NCBI GenBank assembly: GCA_900107365.1
Contig: FNPS01000001.1
Coordinates: 620,001-684,000, forward strand
From: Flavobacterium aquidurense
GTDB taxonomy: Bacteria; Bacteroidota; Bacteroidia; Flavobacteriales; Flavobacteriaceae
Length of the DNA: 64,000 bases
Reading direction: 5' to 3'
The position numbers and the translations under genes are program-made. The notes beneath the pieces are model-generated. The model did no database searches, was not told where the DNA came from, and saw only the letters and a program-made list of their open reading frames with translations. Positions 34,439 to 43,249 of this stretch are shown piece by piece (the stretch's first letter is position 1; each line of letters begins with the position of its first letter).

Positions 34439-34834
34439 TTATATTAATGTGGTTTTAATTTCGATTGAGTGTGTCAGTGTTTTATGAATTGGACAGCTGT
34501 TGGCAATGGTTTCTAATCTTTGTCTTTGTGTGTCGTCAACTTCGCCAATTACTTCTATTTTTCTTGTGAAAACGGATACGCTTCGCTCAGAATCTCTCTC
34601 AAAATCAATTTTGACATTGATTTCTGATACGTCCCATTGTTTACGATTGATATACATTCGCAAAGTAATTACAGTGCAGGAAGCTAATGAAGCTGCCAAC
34701 AGCTCTGTCGGATTTAAACCTAAATTTTTTCCGCCCAGTTCTTGTGGTTCATCTGAGATTAAAACATTATCACTCGCTGATTTTACTTCTGTTCGATACA
34801 GACGTGTATCTATTTTTGCTGAGATCGTATCCAT
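34439..34834 (-). CDS. OsmC-family peroxiredoxin-like protein
   Basis: A 131-residue protein of the OsmC/Ohr superfamily, which reduces organic hydroperoxides by paired cysteines. Both are present: LLAASLASCTVITLRMY and TIANSCPIHKTLTHSIE. GGKNLGLNPTELLAASL is the family core. It is the middle gene of the pirin-osmC-GNAT operon, which suggests a role in oxidative or electrophile stress. Confidence 0.9.
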   Translation of the reverse strand: MDTISAKIDTRLYRTEVKSASDNVLISDEPQELGGKNLGLNPTELLAASLASCTVITLRMYINRKQWDVSEINVKIDFERDSERSVSVFTRKIEVIGEVDDTQRQRLETIANSCPIHKTLTHSIEIKTTLI

Positions 34835-34836
34835 AT

Positions 34837-35718
34837 TTATTTGATTCTAGGTTCTGGTAAAGGCACAAATTCTGTTTCGCCCGGAACTTTCGGGAAAGTT
34901 TGTTCTTTCCAGTCTTTTTTTGCTTTTTCGAGTATTTCTTTGTCCGAAGAAACAAAATTCCAAAAGATAAAATGTTCTTCAGGAAACGGCTGCCCTCCAA
35001 AAATATAAACGGTACTGTTTTCGCTAATTTCAAACTCACATAAAGTGCTGTCATTGGTAATCAGAATCTGTTTTGGATCGTAAACATGTTCGCCACTTTT
35101 AATGCTTCCTTCCAAAATATACAATCCGCTTTCGCCGAATAAATCTTTTCCGATATTGATTTTTTTAGCTTCTTTGCTTTTAATTTCAATAAAATAAAGC
35201 GGACTATAAACCGGAACTGGCGATTTTTTACCAAAAGCTTCTCCGGCAATTAGTTTATACGAAACACCATCTTCTTCCCATTTCGGGATATCATCTGCTT
35301 CAACATGTGCAAAATTCGGATCCATTTGCTCCAATTCTTTTGGAAGCGCTACCCAAATTTGCAAACCATGCAGCATTTTATCAGAATGTCTTAAATACTC
35401 TGGCGTTCTTTCTGAATGTACAATTCCTTTTCCGGCTGTCATCCAGTTTACTGCGCCTGGTTTTATTTCTAATTCGGTTCCCAAACTATCGCGGTGCATG
35501 ATGCTTCCTTCAAATAAAAAAGTCAATGTTGAAAGTCCGATATGTGGATGCGGTGGAACATCCATATTTTCATGATCACTTAAATGAGCCGGTCCCATAT
35601 GGTCGATAAAAACAAATGGTCCGACAGCTCTTTTTTCACGGAAAGGCAATAATCTCCCTACCATAAAATTGCCAATATTGGCAGCACGTTCTTCGATAAT
35701 TAAACTAATATTTGACAT
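34837..35718 (-). CDS. Pirin-family bicupin protein
   Basis: A 293-residue double-cupin protein. The N-terminal cupin metal site is seen in DVPPHPHIGLSTLTFLFEGS and KGIVHSERTPE (His-rich), with FIDHMGPA at the start; the C-terminal cupin carries the family C-terminal domain around PVYSPLYFIEIKSKE. Characterized pirins can act as quercetin dioxygenases or regulators. First gene of a three-gene operon. A TAATTTTG element lies 20 bases upstream. Confidence 0.93.
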   Translation of the reverse strand: MSNISLIIEERAANIGNFMVGRLLPFREKRAVGPFVFIDHMGPAHLSDHENMDVPPHPHIGLSTLTFLFEGSIMHRDSLGTELEIKPGAVNWMTAGKGIVHSERTPEYLRHSDKMLHGLQIWVALPKELEQMDPNFAHVEADDIPKWEEDGVSYKLIAGEAFGKKSPVPVYSPLYFIEIKSKEAKKINIGKDLFGESGLYILEGSIKSGEHVYDPKQILITNDSTLCEFEISENSTVYIFGGQPFPEEHFIFWNFVSSDKEILEKAKKDWKEQTFPKVPGETEFVPLPEPRIK

Positions 35719-35738
35719 GGTTATATTTGATTTGAAAA

Positions 35739-35746
35739 CAAAATTA
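35739..35746 (-). promoter_or_regulatory. -7 promoter element of the pirin-osmC-GNAT operon
   Basis: Minus strand TAATTTTG, 20 bases upstream of the ATG at 35718; matches the TAnnTTTG consensus. No -33 box at ideal spacing. Confidence 0.45.
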
Positions 35747-35793
35747 CACTGATAACGGAGATCTGTAACTTAATTTAGATTAAGATTTCTTTT

Positions 35794-36056
35794 GTACTTA
35801 TAAAAGTAGGGAAAATGGTTGAGTTTGTTTTTATGGTGTTGATTAAATTTTAATTTATCCACGAAAAGTCTCGCGCACACGAAATGTTAATAGAAAATTT
35901 AGATACCAATTGTATCAACCGCAGTGGGGCGAAATAAGGGTGACAAGATATCGCTCCGCTGGAGCTTTTTGTTGGTACGTTTTCTCTTTGCTATAAACAT
36001 GATACTCCTATGGAGTATTAATATTAAATTGAAATTATTCAACTAATTCAAATTCT
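35794..36056. repeat. Tandem duplication of about 260 bp, copy A
   Basis: Aligns with copy B (36065-36317) almost end to end, with one indel of about 10 bases. Shared landmarks are TATAAAAG at the left, ATATCGCTCCGCTGGAGCTT, ATAAACATGATACTCCTATG and AATTCAAATT at the right. Copy A ends with a remnant of the last codons of the AlkD-like gene (minus strand LEFELVE-stop at 36035). It has two small palindromes, GCTCCGCTGGAGC and ATACTCCTATGGAGTAT. Confidence 0.85.
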
Positions 36057-36064
36057 AATTTTTT

Positions 36065-36317
36065 GTATTTATAAAAGTTGAAAAAAAATTTAGGTTTGTT
36101 TTTATGATGTTGATTAATCCACAAAAAGCCCCGGAGGCACGATATAATTATAGAAAATGTTGATATCAAAATTACATAAGCCCAGCGAGGCGAAATAATT
36201 GTGTCAAGATATCGCTCCGCTGGAGCTTTTTGTTTGCACGTTTTCTCTTGGTTATAAACATGATACTCCTATGGAATATTACTAGCGCATTGAAATTATT
36301 TAACTAATTCAAATTCC
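36065..36317. repeat. Tandem duplication of about 260 bp, copy B
   Basis: Second copy of the unit described for 35794-36056. It overlaps the true 3' end of the AlkD-like gene (minus strand ...LEFELVK-stop at 36296). The palindrome ATACTCCTATGGAATATT is imperfect here while copy A has it intact. The 577-base gap 35719-36295 contains these copies and no gene. Confidence 0.85.
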
Positions 36318-37396
36318 AAAGCCTCACTTTCTGTCCCGTTAATAATAATCGACAATTGATGCATTCCTGTATGAAAAACACGAGTCGTAATTAGTTTAAA
36401 AGATTGATTTCTTTCGACTTTCGTCACTTGATGTGGCTGGTAGATTTTCTCACTGATTTTAAAGACTTTTTTAGCCAAATGACCTTTTGATTTTTTGTAA
36501 TGAACGGCATATTCTAAACGGATGGTTTTGGCCTCATTATTTTTGTTATTTAACTGAAATTGAAACTGCAGATAATCTCCAATTTTCACTTTTGGCGTTT
36601 TAATTTCGAAATTAGAAAGTTCAACATTAGTACTTTCTAAACCGTAATGACTCAGGATTTGAGGATGTCCTTGTTTTAACAAGGTACGACAGCCGTGTTT
36701 GATGATTGCATCTGTTTCTTTGCTGATGCCTTTCCATTTTTGAGCAATTTCAAGCACAATTTCCGGATTATCTTTTACAATATCATTTAAATTATTAGCT
36801 ACGCTTCGACGAACATATTCGGAAGAATCATTTTTAAGGTTTTCCAAAATTGGCAAAATTGAAGTTGGATCTTTCTTTAAAAACGGAATCGCCATTGCCC
36901 ACGGTAATCTCGGGCGGGAACCTTCGCTGGCTAGTCTGCGGACATGATGATTTTCATGCAAAGACCATTTTGTCATTTCATTGATCATCTTTTCTTTGTA
37001 CTTTAAAATGAAAGGACGAACAGCAAATTCGCAACTAATAAATTGCGTTATTGAAACAAAGGCTTTTGCCGAAGTTTTAAAATCATCCAAACCATATTTT
37101 TCGATATAATCTGCAAAGAAAATGAACGTAAGATTTCCCTCTGTAAAACTATTTTTCTTTAAATTTTTGATGATTTTATCAATTAAAACAACGGCTTCCG
37201 GAAAATTTTCAGGCATAAATTGGTGCAGAACAACTGTCGTATGTTTCATGCGGTCTTTCCATTCCTTTTGGGCAAAATCGCCTTCGTAAATGGCGCTAAT
37301 AAATTTTTGTTTGTCGAAAGCAGGATGTACTTCGGCAACAGCCTGACCAAATTTTTCGTAGAAAGAAACCGAATAAATATCTTTAATTAATCCCAT
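36296..37396 (-). CDS. AlkD-like DNA alkylation repair protein (HEAT-like repeats)
   Basis: A 366-residue protein of the ALK superfamily of HEAT-repeat DNA glycosylases, which remove alkylated bases. Helical repeats occupy about 20-240 (WSLHENHHVRRLASEGSRPRLPWA, LKNDSSEYVRRSVANNLNDI, HGCRTLLKQGHPQIL), where RRLASEG and RRSVANNL carry the basic residues of the DNA-binding groove. Residues about 255-366 form an additional beta-rich domain found in the longer subgroup. Its 3' end has been duplicated downstream. Confidence 0.87.
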   Translation of the reverse strand: MGLIKDIYSVSFYEKFGQAVAEVHPAFDKQKFISAIYEGDFAQKEWKDRMKHTTVVLHQFMPENFPEAVVLIDKIIKNLKKNSFTEGNLTFIFFADYIEKYGLDDFKTSAKAFVSITQFISCEFAVRPFILKYKEKMINEMTKWSLHENHHVRRLASEGSRPRLPWAMAIPFLKKDPTSILPILENLKNDSSEYVRRSVANNLNDIVKDNPEIVLEIAQKWKGISKETDAIIKHGCRTLLKQGHPQILSHYGLESTNVELSNFEIKTPKVKIGDYLQFQFQLNNKNNEAKTIRLEYAVHYKKSKGHLAKKVFKISEKIYQPHQVTKVERNQSFKLITTRVFHTGMHQLSIIINGTESEALEFELVK

Positions 37397-37465
37397 GATT
37401 TTATTTGAATGAACCTCAAAGATATTTAATGTTTTCGTTTAAAGGTGTACATTTTTAATGGAAAT

Positions 37466-37610
37466 TTAAACACATAGAAAACATAGAATAAAATTGAAAA
37501 AAAGGGGAGCTTTGAAAAAATCTAGATTTTAACACATAGCTCACTAATGTTTTTTTATGAAAGTGAAACGCCTTTCAACTCAATCAAATTCTATGTGTCT
37601 ATGTGTTAAG
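37466..37610. repeat. 145-bp inverted-repeat element, ACACATAG ends
   Basis: The left end TTAAACACATAGAAAACATA (37466 onwards) matches, imperfectly, the reverse complement of the right end CTATGTGTCTATGTGTTAAG (37591-37610), giving inverted ends of about 28 bases. An internal TTTTAACACATAG at about 37527 repeats the end motif. No coding potential; it occupies most of the 338-base divergent gap before nadC. Confidence 0.7.
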
Positions 37611-37734
37611 GAATTTTAATACTTTTCTTCCAAATATTTTTAGATATTTTGATGTTTCGACATTTTTAGGGGAACTGAAACTTTCAAATCCCCAAAATAA
37701 GTCCTATTTTAGCATCTTATAAAATTTAAGAAAA

Positions 37735-38592
37735 ATGATTAGCGAAGCACAATTTCAAACCGAATTACAATTATTGATCAGCAATGCAATTCGAGAAGAT
37801 GTAGGCCCGGGAGATTATAGTTCATTGGCTTGTATTCCTGATACAGCCCACGGACAAGCTAAATTATTGGTAAAAGACCAGGGAATTATTGCAGGTGTTG
37901 CATTGGCAAAAATGATTTTTGAATATGTAGATCCAAAATTAAAAATAAAGACTTTTATAGAAGACGGAACACATGTAGAATACGGCGATGTTGTTTTTGA
38001 AGTTTCAGGAAGTTCGCAGTCTATTTTAAAGTCGGAAAGAGTGGTTTTGAATACCATGCAACGTATGTCTGCAATTGCTACCAAAACCAGCCAAATGATG
38101 CAACTTCTGGAAGGAACAGGTGCTAAAATATTAGATACGCGCAAAACAACTCCAAATTTCAGGGTGGCCGAAAAATGGGCCGTAAAAATTGGAGGAGGTG
38201 AAAACCATCGTTATGCTTTGTATGATATGATCATGCTGAAAGACAATCATATTGATTTCGCTGGCGGAATTACACTTGCCATAAAGAAAACAAAAGACTA
38301 TTTGAAGGCCAATAATCTTGATTTAAAGATCATTGTTGAAGCCAGAAATTTAGATGAAATTCGTGAAATTCTATTAAGCGATGGTGTTCATAGAATTCTG
38401 ATAGACAACTTCAATTATGAAGATACTAAAAAAGCTGTGGCTTTAATTGGTAAAAAATGCCAAACAGAATCGTCTGGAAATATCAATGAAAAAACCATTC
38501 GCGAATACGGACTCTGCGGCGTAAATTATATTTCTTCGGGCGCATTGACGCATTCGATTTATAATATGGATTTGAGCTTGAAAGCATTTTAA
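37735..38592 (+). CDS. nadC: Nicotinate-nucleotide diphosphorylase (carboxylating), quinolinate phosphoribosyltransferase
   Basis: A 285-residue NAD-synthesis enzyme converting quinolinate and phosphoribosyl pyrophosphate to nicotinate mononucleotide. Signatures are REDVGPGDYSSLA at the N-terminus, ERVVLNTMQRMSAIATKT, DTRKTTPNFRVAEKWAVKIGGG, LKDNHI and IIVEARNLDEI with the final GVNYISSGALTHS. Normal length. The downstream BrkB-family gene is 71 bases away. Confidence 0.97.
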   Translation: MISEAQFQTELQLLISNAIREDVGPGDYSSLACIPDTAHGQAKLLVKDQGIIAGVALAKMIFEYVDPKLKIKTFIEDGTHVEYGDVVFEVSGSSQSILKSERVVLNTMQRMSAIATKTSQMMQLLEGTGAKILDTRKTTPNFRVAEKWAVKIGGGENHRYALYDMIMLKDNHIDFAGGITLAIKKTKDYLKANNLDLKIIVEARNLDEIREILLSDGVHRILIDNFNYEDTKKAVALIGKKCQTESSGNINEKTIREYGLCGVNYISSGALTHSIYNMDLSLKAF

Positions 38593-38660
38593 GTTATGAG
38601 TTTTGAGTTATAAGTTTTGAGTTTGTAATCTAAAATCTGAAGTCTAAAATCTAAAATAAA
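38593..38660. repeat. Short degenerate direct repeats after nadC
   Basis: The spacer consists of direct copies of TATGAGTTTTGAGTTATAAG-type words (AGTTTTGAGTT twice) followed by AATCTAAAATCTGAAGTCTA-type words (TCTAAAATCT twice). It is low-complexity non-coding DNA between nadC and the BrkB-family gene. Confidence 0.55.
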
Positions 38661-38663
38661 TAT

Positions 38664-39587
38664 ATGTCTCAGGAAATTGAAGATCGGATTGAAAAAGTCC
38701 CGGTTGTGCGTTCTGTAGCTCGTCTTTTCAAGAGAATAAAATTTCCTTGGCTTGAAGGGTTTTCATTGTACGATTTACTCGAAATGTATACAATCGGAAT
38801 TTTGGAAGGCGCTTTTTCATATCATGCGAGTGCGGTTTCTTTTAGTTTTTTCATGGCTTTGTTTCCTTTTGCTTTATTTATTTTGAACTTAATTCCGTTT
38901 ATTCCTATTGAGGGATTTCAGGATGATTTTCTTCAGTTTGTGCAACAAGGAGTTCCGCCAAATACTTATGATGCTATTAGCAAAATCATTAGCGATATTT
39001 TAAATAATAGTCATTCTGGATTACTTTCTTCAGGATTTTTGCTTTCGATTTTTTTGATGGCAAATGGTATTAACGGAATCTTAAGTGGTTTTGAATCTTC
39101 TAAACATGTATTTGATAAACGCGGATGGTTTAGTCAATATTTAGTGGCGTTAGCGATTTCGCTTGTCATGACTATTATTTTATTTGTTACGGTGGCAACC
39201 ATTGTTGTTTTTGAGGTATTTATCCAAAAAACAATCATTCAGGATGTGTTGAGTGATCGCATTCCACTCATTATTTTAGGACGATATTTGTTTGTTATTT
39301 TGATGATTTTGATAACATCTTCAATATTATTGCGTTATGGTACAAAACAGTACAATAAAGTGCCTTTTATTAGCATTGGATCTGTTTTTACAACCATATT
39401 AATTGTTATATCTTCGTTCTTTTTTGGGATTTGGGTTATAAAATTCTCAAAATATAACGAACTTTATGGTTCTATTGGGACATTATTAATTCTAATGTTC
39501 TACATTTGGATTAACTGTATGATTCTGCTTTTAGGATTCGAACTGAATGCTACTATCAGAAAATTAAAACAAAAAAAAAATAAATAA
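38664..39587 (+). CDS. YihY/BrkB-family inner-membrane protein
   Basis: A 307-residue protein with about six transmembrane helices. The YihY/BrkB (formerly called ribonuclease BN) family signature is GAFSYHASAVSFSFFMALFPF in the first helix region, with IGTLLILMFYIWINCMILLLGFELNA near the end. The function of the family is unsettled; a transport role is often proposed, and the old RNase BN label was wrong. A DUF2147 gene begins 1 base later. Confidence 0.92.
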   Translation: MSQEIEDRIEKVPVVRSVARLFKRIKFPWLEGFSLYDLLEMYTIGILEGAFSYHASAVSFSFFMALFPFALFILNLIPFIPIEGFQDDFLQFVQQGVPPNTYDAISKIISDILNNSHSGLLSSGFLLSIFLMANGINGILSGFESSKHVFDKRGWFSQYLVALAISLVMTIILFVTVATIVVFEVFIQKTIIQDVLSDRIPLIILGRYLFVILMILITSSILLRYGTKQYNKVPFISIGSVFTTILIVISSFFFGIWVIKFSKYNELYGSIGTLLILMFYIWINCMILLLGFELNATIRKLKQKKNK

Positions 39588-39588
39588 T

Positions 39589-40017
39589 ATGAAAAATTGG
39601 ATGTTAGCAATTGGTGTTTTTTTTCTAACAATGAGCACAATTCAGGCGCAAAGCGTTATTGGAAAATGGAAAACGATTGATGATGAAACTGGTGAAGCAA
39701 AATCTATAGTAGAGGTTTACGAAAAATCAGGAAAAATATACGGTAAGGTCGTAGAAATACTTCGTGCTGATCATAAAAAAGATGTATGTGCTAAATGTGA
39801 CGGAGCAGAGAAAAACAAGCCAATTTTAGGGATGGTTATCATCAACGGACTTAAAAAAGATGGTTCTGAATACAACGGGGGAACAATTTTAGATCCAACA
39901 AATGGTAAAAAATACAAATGTTATATTGAATTAGATTCTGCTGATAAATTAAAACTTCGTGGTTATGTTGGAATTTCTATCATGGGAAGAACACAATACT
40001 GGACGCGAGTGAAATAA
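39589..40017 (+). CDS. DUF2147 exported protein
   Basis: A 142-residue exported protein (signal peptide ending IQAQS) of the DUF2147 family. The typical core is GKWKTIDDETGEAKSIVEVY, the cysteine pair CAKCDGAEKNKPILGM and LKKDGSEYNGGTILDPTNGK, ending in GISIMGRTQYWTRV. The beta-barrel fold suggests ligand binding, but no function is established. It starts 1 base after the BrkB-family gene and ends 8 bases before the metallo-beta-lactamase gene. Confidence 0.92.
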   Translation: MKNWMLAIGVFFLTMSTIQAQSVIGKWKTIDDETGEAKSIVEVYEKSGKIYGKVVEILRADHKKDVCAKCDGAEKNKPILGMVIINGLKKDGSEYNGGTILDPTNGKKYKCYIELDSADKLKLRGYVGISIMGRTQYWTRVK

Positions 40018-40025
40018 AAATAAAT

Positions 40026-40772
40026 ATGCGAAAATTAGCTTCGATAATTTTATTCTTAGCGATATTATCCAATAGCTTTGGACAATCTAAGAATGCACCA
40101 TTACAAATAAGTCATCTTACAGGTGACTTTTATGTTTATAAGACATTTCATGATTACAAAGGAACTATGATTTCTGCTAATGCCTTGTATCTTGTTACAG
40201 ATAAAGGCGTTGTTCTGTTTGATGCGCCTTGGGATCAAACGCAATTTCAACCCTTGTTAGATACTATAAAAGCAAGGCATAATAAAGAAGTTATTATGTG
40301 TTTTGCTACGCATTCTCATGATGATCGTGCAGGAGGGCTGGGCTTTTACAGGCAAAAAGGAATTAAAACTTATACTATAAAGACAACGGATCAAATCCTG
40401 AAGCAGAAGAACGAAAAACGAGCTGAATTTGTAATTCCGAATGATACAACATTTACAGTTGGACAACATACTTTTCATGTTTATTACCCAGGAAAAGGAC
40501 ATGCGCCAGACAATATTGTAGTTTGGTTTAATAAAGAAAAAGTGCTTTACGGAGGTTGTTTTATCAAGAGTGCAGAAGCAAAAGATTTAGGATATTTGGG
40601 TGATGCCGATGTGAAAGAATGGGAAAAATCGATTCAAAAAGTGCAGTCTAAATTTAAGAATCCTAAATATATTATTACCGGTCATGATGACTGGAAAGAC
40701 CTGAGTTCTTTAAAACATACTTTGAAATTGGTTCAGGAATATAATGCTGAAAAAATTTCAAATAAAAAATAA
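40026..40772 (+). CDS. bla: Subclass B1 metallo-beta-lactamase
   Basis: A 248-residue periplasmic zinc enzyme that hydrolyses beta-lactams, usually including carbapenems. The signal peptide ends SFGQS. All six B1 zinc ligands are present: His96, His98 and Asp100 in THSHDDRAGG, His159 in GKGHAPDN, Cys178 in YGGCFIKS and His220 in ITGHDDW. Cys178 distinguishes B1 from B2/B3 enzymes, and length and motif spacing resemble the chromosomal enzymes of Flavobacteriaceae such as JOHN-1. The operon position (8 bases after DUF2147, 26 before priA) and the absence of mobile elements indicate an intrinsic gene. Confidence 0.92.
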   Translation: MRKLASIILFLAILSNSFGQSKNAPLQISHLTGDFYVYKTFHDYKGTMISANALYLVTDKGVVLFDAPWDQTQFQPLLDTIKARHNKEVIMCFATHSHDDRAGGLGFYRQKGIKTYTIKTTDQILKQKNEKRAEFVIPNDTTFTVGQHTFHVYYPGKGHAPDNIVVWFNKEKVLYGGCFIKSAEAKDLGYLGDADVKEWEKSIQKVQSKFKNPKYIITGHDDWKDLSSLKHTLKLVQEYNAEKISNKK

Positions 40773-40798
40773 TTCTTTCAATCCCATAAAAAAATCGC

Positions 40799-43249
40799 AT
40801 GTTTTTTGTTGAAGTTATTTTACCACTTTCCTTAGCTAAAACCTTTACTTATCGTGTTTCTGAGGCTGAATTCCATTTTATAAAAAAAGGAATGCGGGTG
40901 GCGGTTCCTTTTGGTAAAAGTAAAATTTATACAGCTTTGGTAATCGATATGCACCAGAATGCACCAAGTTTATATGATGCCAAAGAAATTCATCAAATAT
41001 TAGACGAAAGACCAATTGCAACAGAAACCCAGATTAAACACTGGCTTTGGGTGGCAAACTATTATATGTGTGGTATTGGTGACGTATATCGTGGTGCTTT
41101 TCCGAGTGGATTATTACTTGAAAGTGAAACTATTATTTCGCTTAAAGTAGACGTTGTTGTCAATCAAAACGAACTTTCGGATGACGAGTTTTTGGTTTAT
41201 GAAGCGTTACAGCAACAAAGTTCCTTAAAAGTCCAGGAGATAATTTCGATTTTGAACAAAAAGAATATTTTTCCGGTCCTTCAGAAATTGATGGATAGGG
41301 ATATTATTGTTTTAGAAGAGGAAATAAAAGAAAGTTATAAGCCAAAACTGGTTCGATATGTAAAATTGCATTCAAAATACGAATCAGATAATGGTTTAAG
41401 CGAATTGTTAGAAGAACTAAAAAGTGCTAAGAAGCAAAAAGAAATTGTTTTGGCTTACTTTCAGATTAGTGCTTCGGAGAAAAAGCCTATTACAGTTAAG
41501 AAATTGACTGAAGTTTCAAATTCAACTTCGACGATTGTAAAAACATTAATTGAAAAAGAAATTTTTGAAGAGTATTATCTGCAACACGATAGGGTGTCTT
41601 TTGATGGAAAAGCTTCAGAGAAACAATTACAATTGAGTGCTGCTCAGGAAGCTGCTTTCAATGAAATTAAAAATAGTTTATCAGAAAAAGAAGTTTGTCT
41701 GCTTCATGGTGTAACATCAAGCGGAAAAACGGAAATTTACATTAAGTTAATTGAGGAATATTTAGAAACAGGAAAACAGGTTTTGTATCTGTTGCCTGAA
41801 ATTGCGTTGACTACTCAGTTGGTTTCTCGTCTTAGAAATCATTTTGGGGATAAAGTGGCTGTCTTTCATTCTAAATACAGCAATAACGAAAGAGTAGAAG
41901 TTTGGCGGCAGACATTAGAAAATTCGGATAAAGCTCAAATTGTAATAGGGGCGAGGTCGGCTTTGTTTTTACCGTTTAACAATCTCGGATTGTTGATTGT
42001 TGACGAAGAACACGAACAGACTTTTAAACAAACAGATCCTGCGCCGAGATATCATGCTCGCGATTCGGCAATTGTTTTGGCAAATTTTCATAATGCCAAA
42101 GTACTTTTAGGATCAGCAACGCCAAGTATTGAAACTTATTTTAATACTCAAATCGAGAAGTTTGGTTTGGTTACGATTACCGAACGTTATAACAATGTTA
42201 GAATGCCGGAAGTTGTGTTGGTTGATTTAAAAGACAAGCATTTCAGGAAAAGAATGACGGGGCATTTTAGTGATCATTTAATAGAAGAAATTGCAGAAGC
42301 TTTGTCTTTGGGTGAACAGGTCATTTTGTTTCAAAACAGAAGAGGATATTCTCCTATAATAGAATGTATGACGTGTGGCCACGTTCCGCATTGCCAGCAA
42401 TGTGATGTGAGTTTGACTTACCATAAACACAAAAACCAATTAAGATGTCATTATTGTGGCTATTCAATTTCAAAACCAACGCATTGTCATAGCTGTTCAA
42501 GTATTGATTTGACCACAAAAGGTTTTGGAACAGAACAAATCGAACAAGAACTGATTTCTCTTTTTCCGAAAGCTAAAACCGGGAGAATGGACCAGGATAC
42601 CACGCGTGGGAAATTTGGTTTTGAGAAGATTATTGATACTTTTAAAAATAGAGAAATTGATATTTTAGTCGGAACTCAAATGCTGGCTAAAGGTTTGGAT
42701 TTCGATAATGTAAGTCTGGTCGGAATTATGAATGCCGATAATATGTTGCATCATCCGGATTTTAGAGCTTTTGAACGCAGTTTTCAGATGATGACACAGG
42801 TTGCAGGACGAGCCGGAAGGTCAGAAAAGCAAGGGAAAGTTGTCATTCAGACTTATAATCCGAATCATAATACGATTCAGCAAGTTACAACACATAACTA
42901 TTTAGGTATGTATAAGGAGCAATTATACGATCGACAAATTTATAAATACCCACCTTATTTCAGGATTATAAAACTGACTTTAAAGCACAAGGATTTTGAA
43001 AAATTAAAAGAAGGATCGATGTGGTTGTATCAGGTTTTGAGTCAGAATTTACAAATGCCGGTCTTAGGTCCTGAAGAACCTGCAATCAGTAGAATCAGAA
43101 ATGAATATATCAGAACGATTTTGATTAAAATTCCGCAAAACCTGAATTTAGGAGGCACAAAAAAAACTATTCAGAAAATGTTGAATAGTTTTGAAGCTGT
43201 TGCTCAATACAGAGCTATAAAAGTAATTGCCAACGTCGATTTTTATTAA
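40799..43249 (+). CDS. priA: Primosomal replication protein N' (PriA helicase)
   Basis: An 816-residue 3'-5' DNA helicase that reloads the replisome at stalled forks. The N-terminal DNA-binding domain (FFVEVILPLSLAKTFTYRV) is followed by Walker A HGVTSSGKTEIY, the DEEH box (LIVDEEHEQTFKQ), the zinc-binding insert with eight cysteines (CMTCGHVPHCQQC, CHYCGYSISKPTHCHSC) and the helicase motif VAGRAGRSEKQGKV. Length is normal. It converges on the LytTR regulator gene with no bases between the stop codons. Confidence 0.97.
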   Translation: MFFVEVILPLSLAKTFTYRVSEAEFHFIKKGMRVAVPFGKSKIYTALVIDMHQNAPSLYDAKEIHQILDERPIATETQIKHWLWVANYYMCGIGDVYRGAFPSGLLLESETIISLKVDVVVNQNELSDDEFLVYEALQQQSSLKVQEIISILNKKNIFPVLQKLMDRDIIVLEEEIKESYKPKLVRYVKLHSKYESDNGLSELLEELKSAKKQKEIVLAYFQISASEKKPITVKKLTEVSNSTSTIVKTLIEKEIFEEYYLQHDRVSFDGKASEKQLQLSAAQEAAFNEIKNSLSEKEVCLLHGVTSSGKTEIYIKLIEEYLETGKQVLYLLPEIALTTQLVSRLRNHFGDKVAVFHSKYSNNERVEVWRQTLENSDKAQIVIGARSALFLPFNNLGLLIVDEEHEQTFKQTDPAPRYHARDSAIVLANFHNAKVLLGSATPSIETYFNTQIEKFGLVTITERYNNVRMPEVVLVDLKDKHFRKRMTGHFSDHLIEEIAEALSLGEQVILFQNRRGYSPIIECMTCGHVPHCQQCDVSLTYHKHKNQLRCHYCGYSISKPTHCHSCSSIDLTTKGFGTEQIEQELISLFPKAKTGRMDQDTTRGKFGFEKIIDTFKNREIDILVGTQMLAKGLDFDNVSLVGIMNADNMLHHPDFRAFERSFQMMTQVAGRAGRSEKQGKVVIQTYNPNHNTIQQVTTHNYLGMYKEQLYDRQIYKYPPYFRIIKLTLKHKDFEKLKEGSMWLYQVLSQNLQMPVLGPEEPAISRIRNEYIRTILIKIPQNLNLGGTKKTIQKMLNSFEAVAQYRAIKVIANVDFY

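Noticed and set aside
34500..34844. 114-codon ORF antisense to the OsmC-family gene
   Set aside because: The OsmC frame has both catalytic cysteines and the operon context; the antisense frame has no recognisable feature.
36035..36056. Separate small gene in copy A of the tandem duplication
   Set aside because: Only the last seven or eight codons of the AlkD-like gene are duplicated; there is no start and no longer frame.
40257..40502. ORF antisense to the metallo-beta-lactamase
   Set aside because: It mirrors the codons of the zinc-site region of a well-supported gene and has no own evidence.
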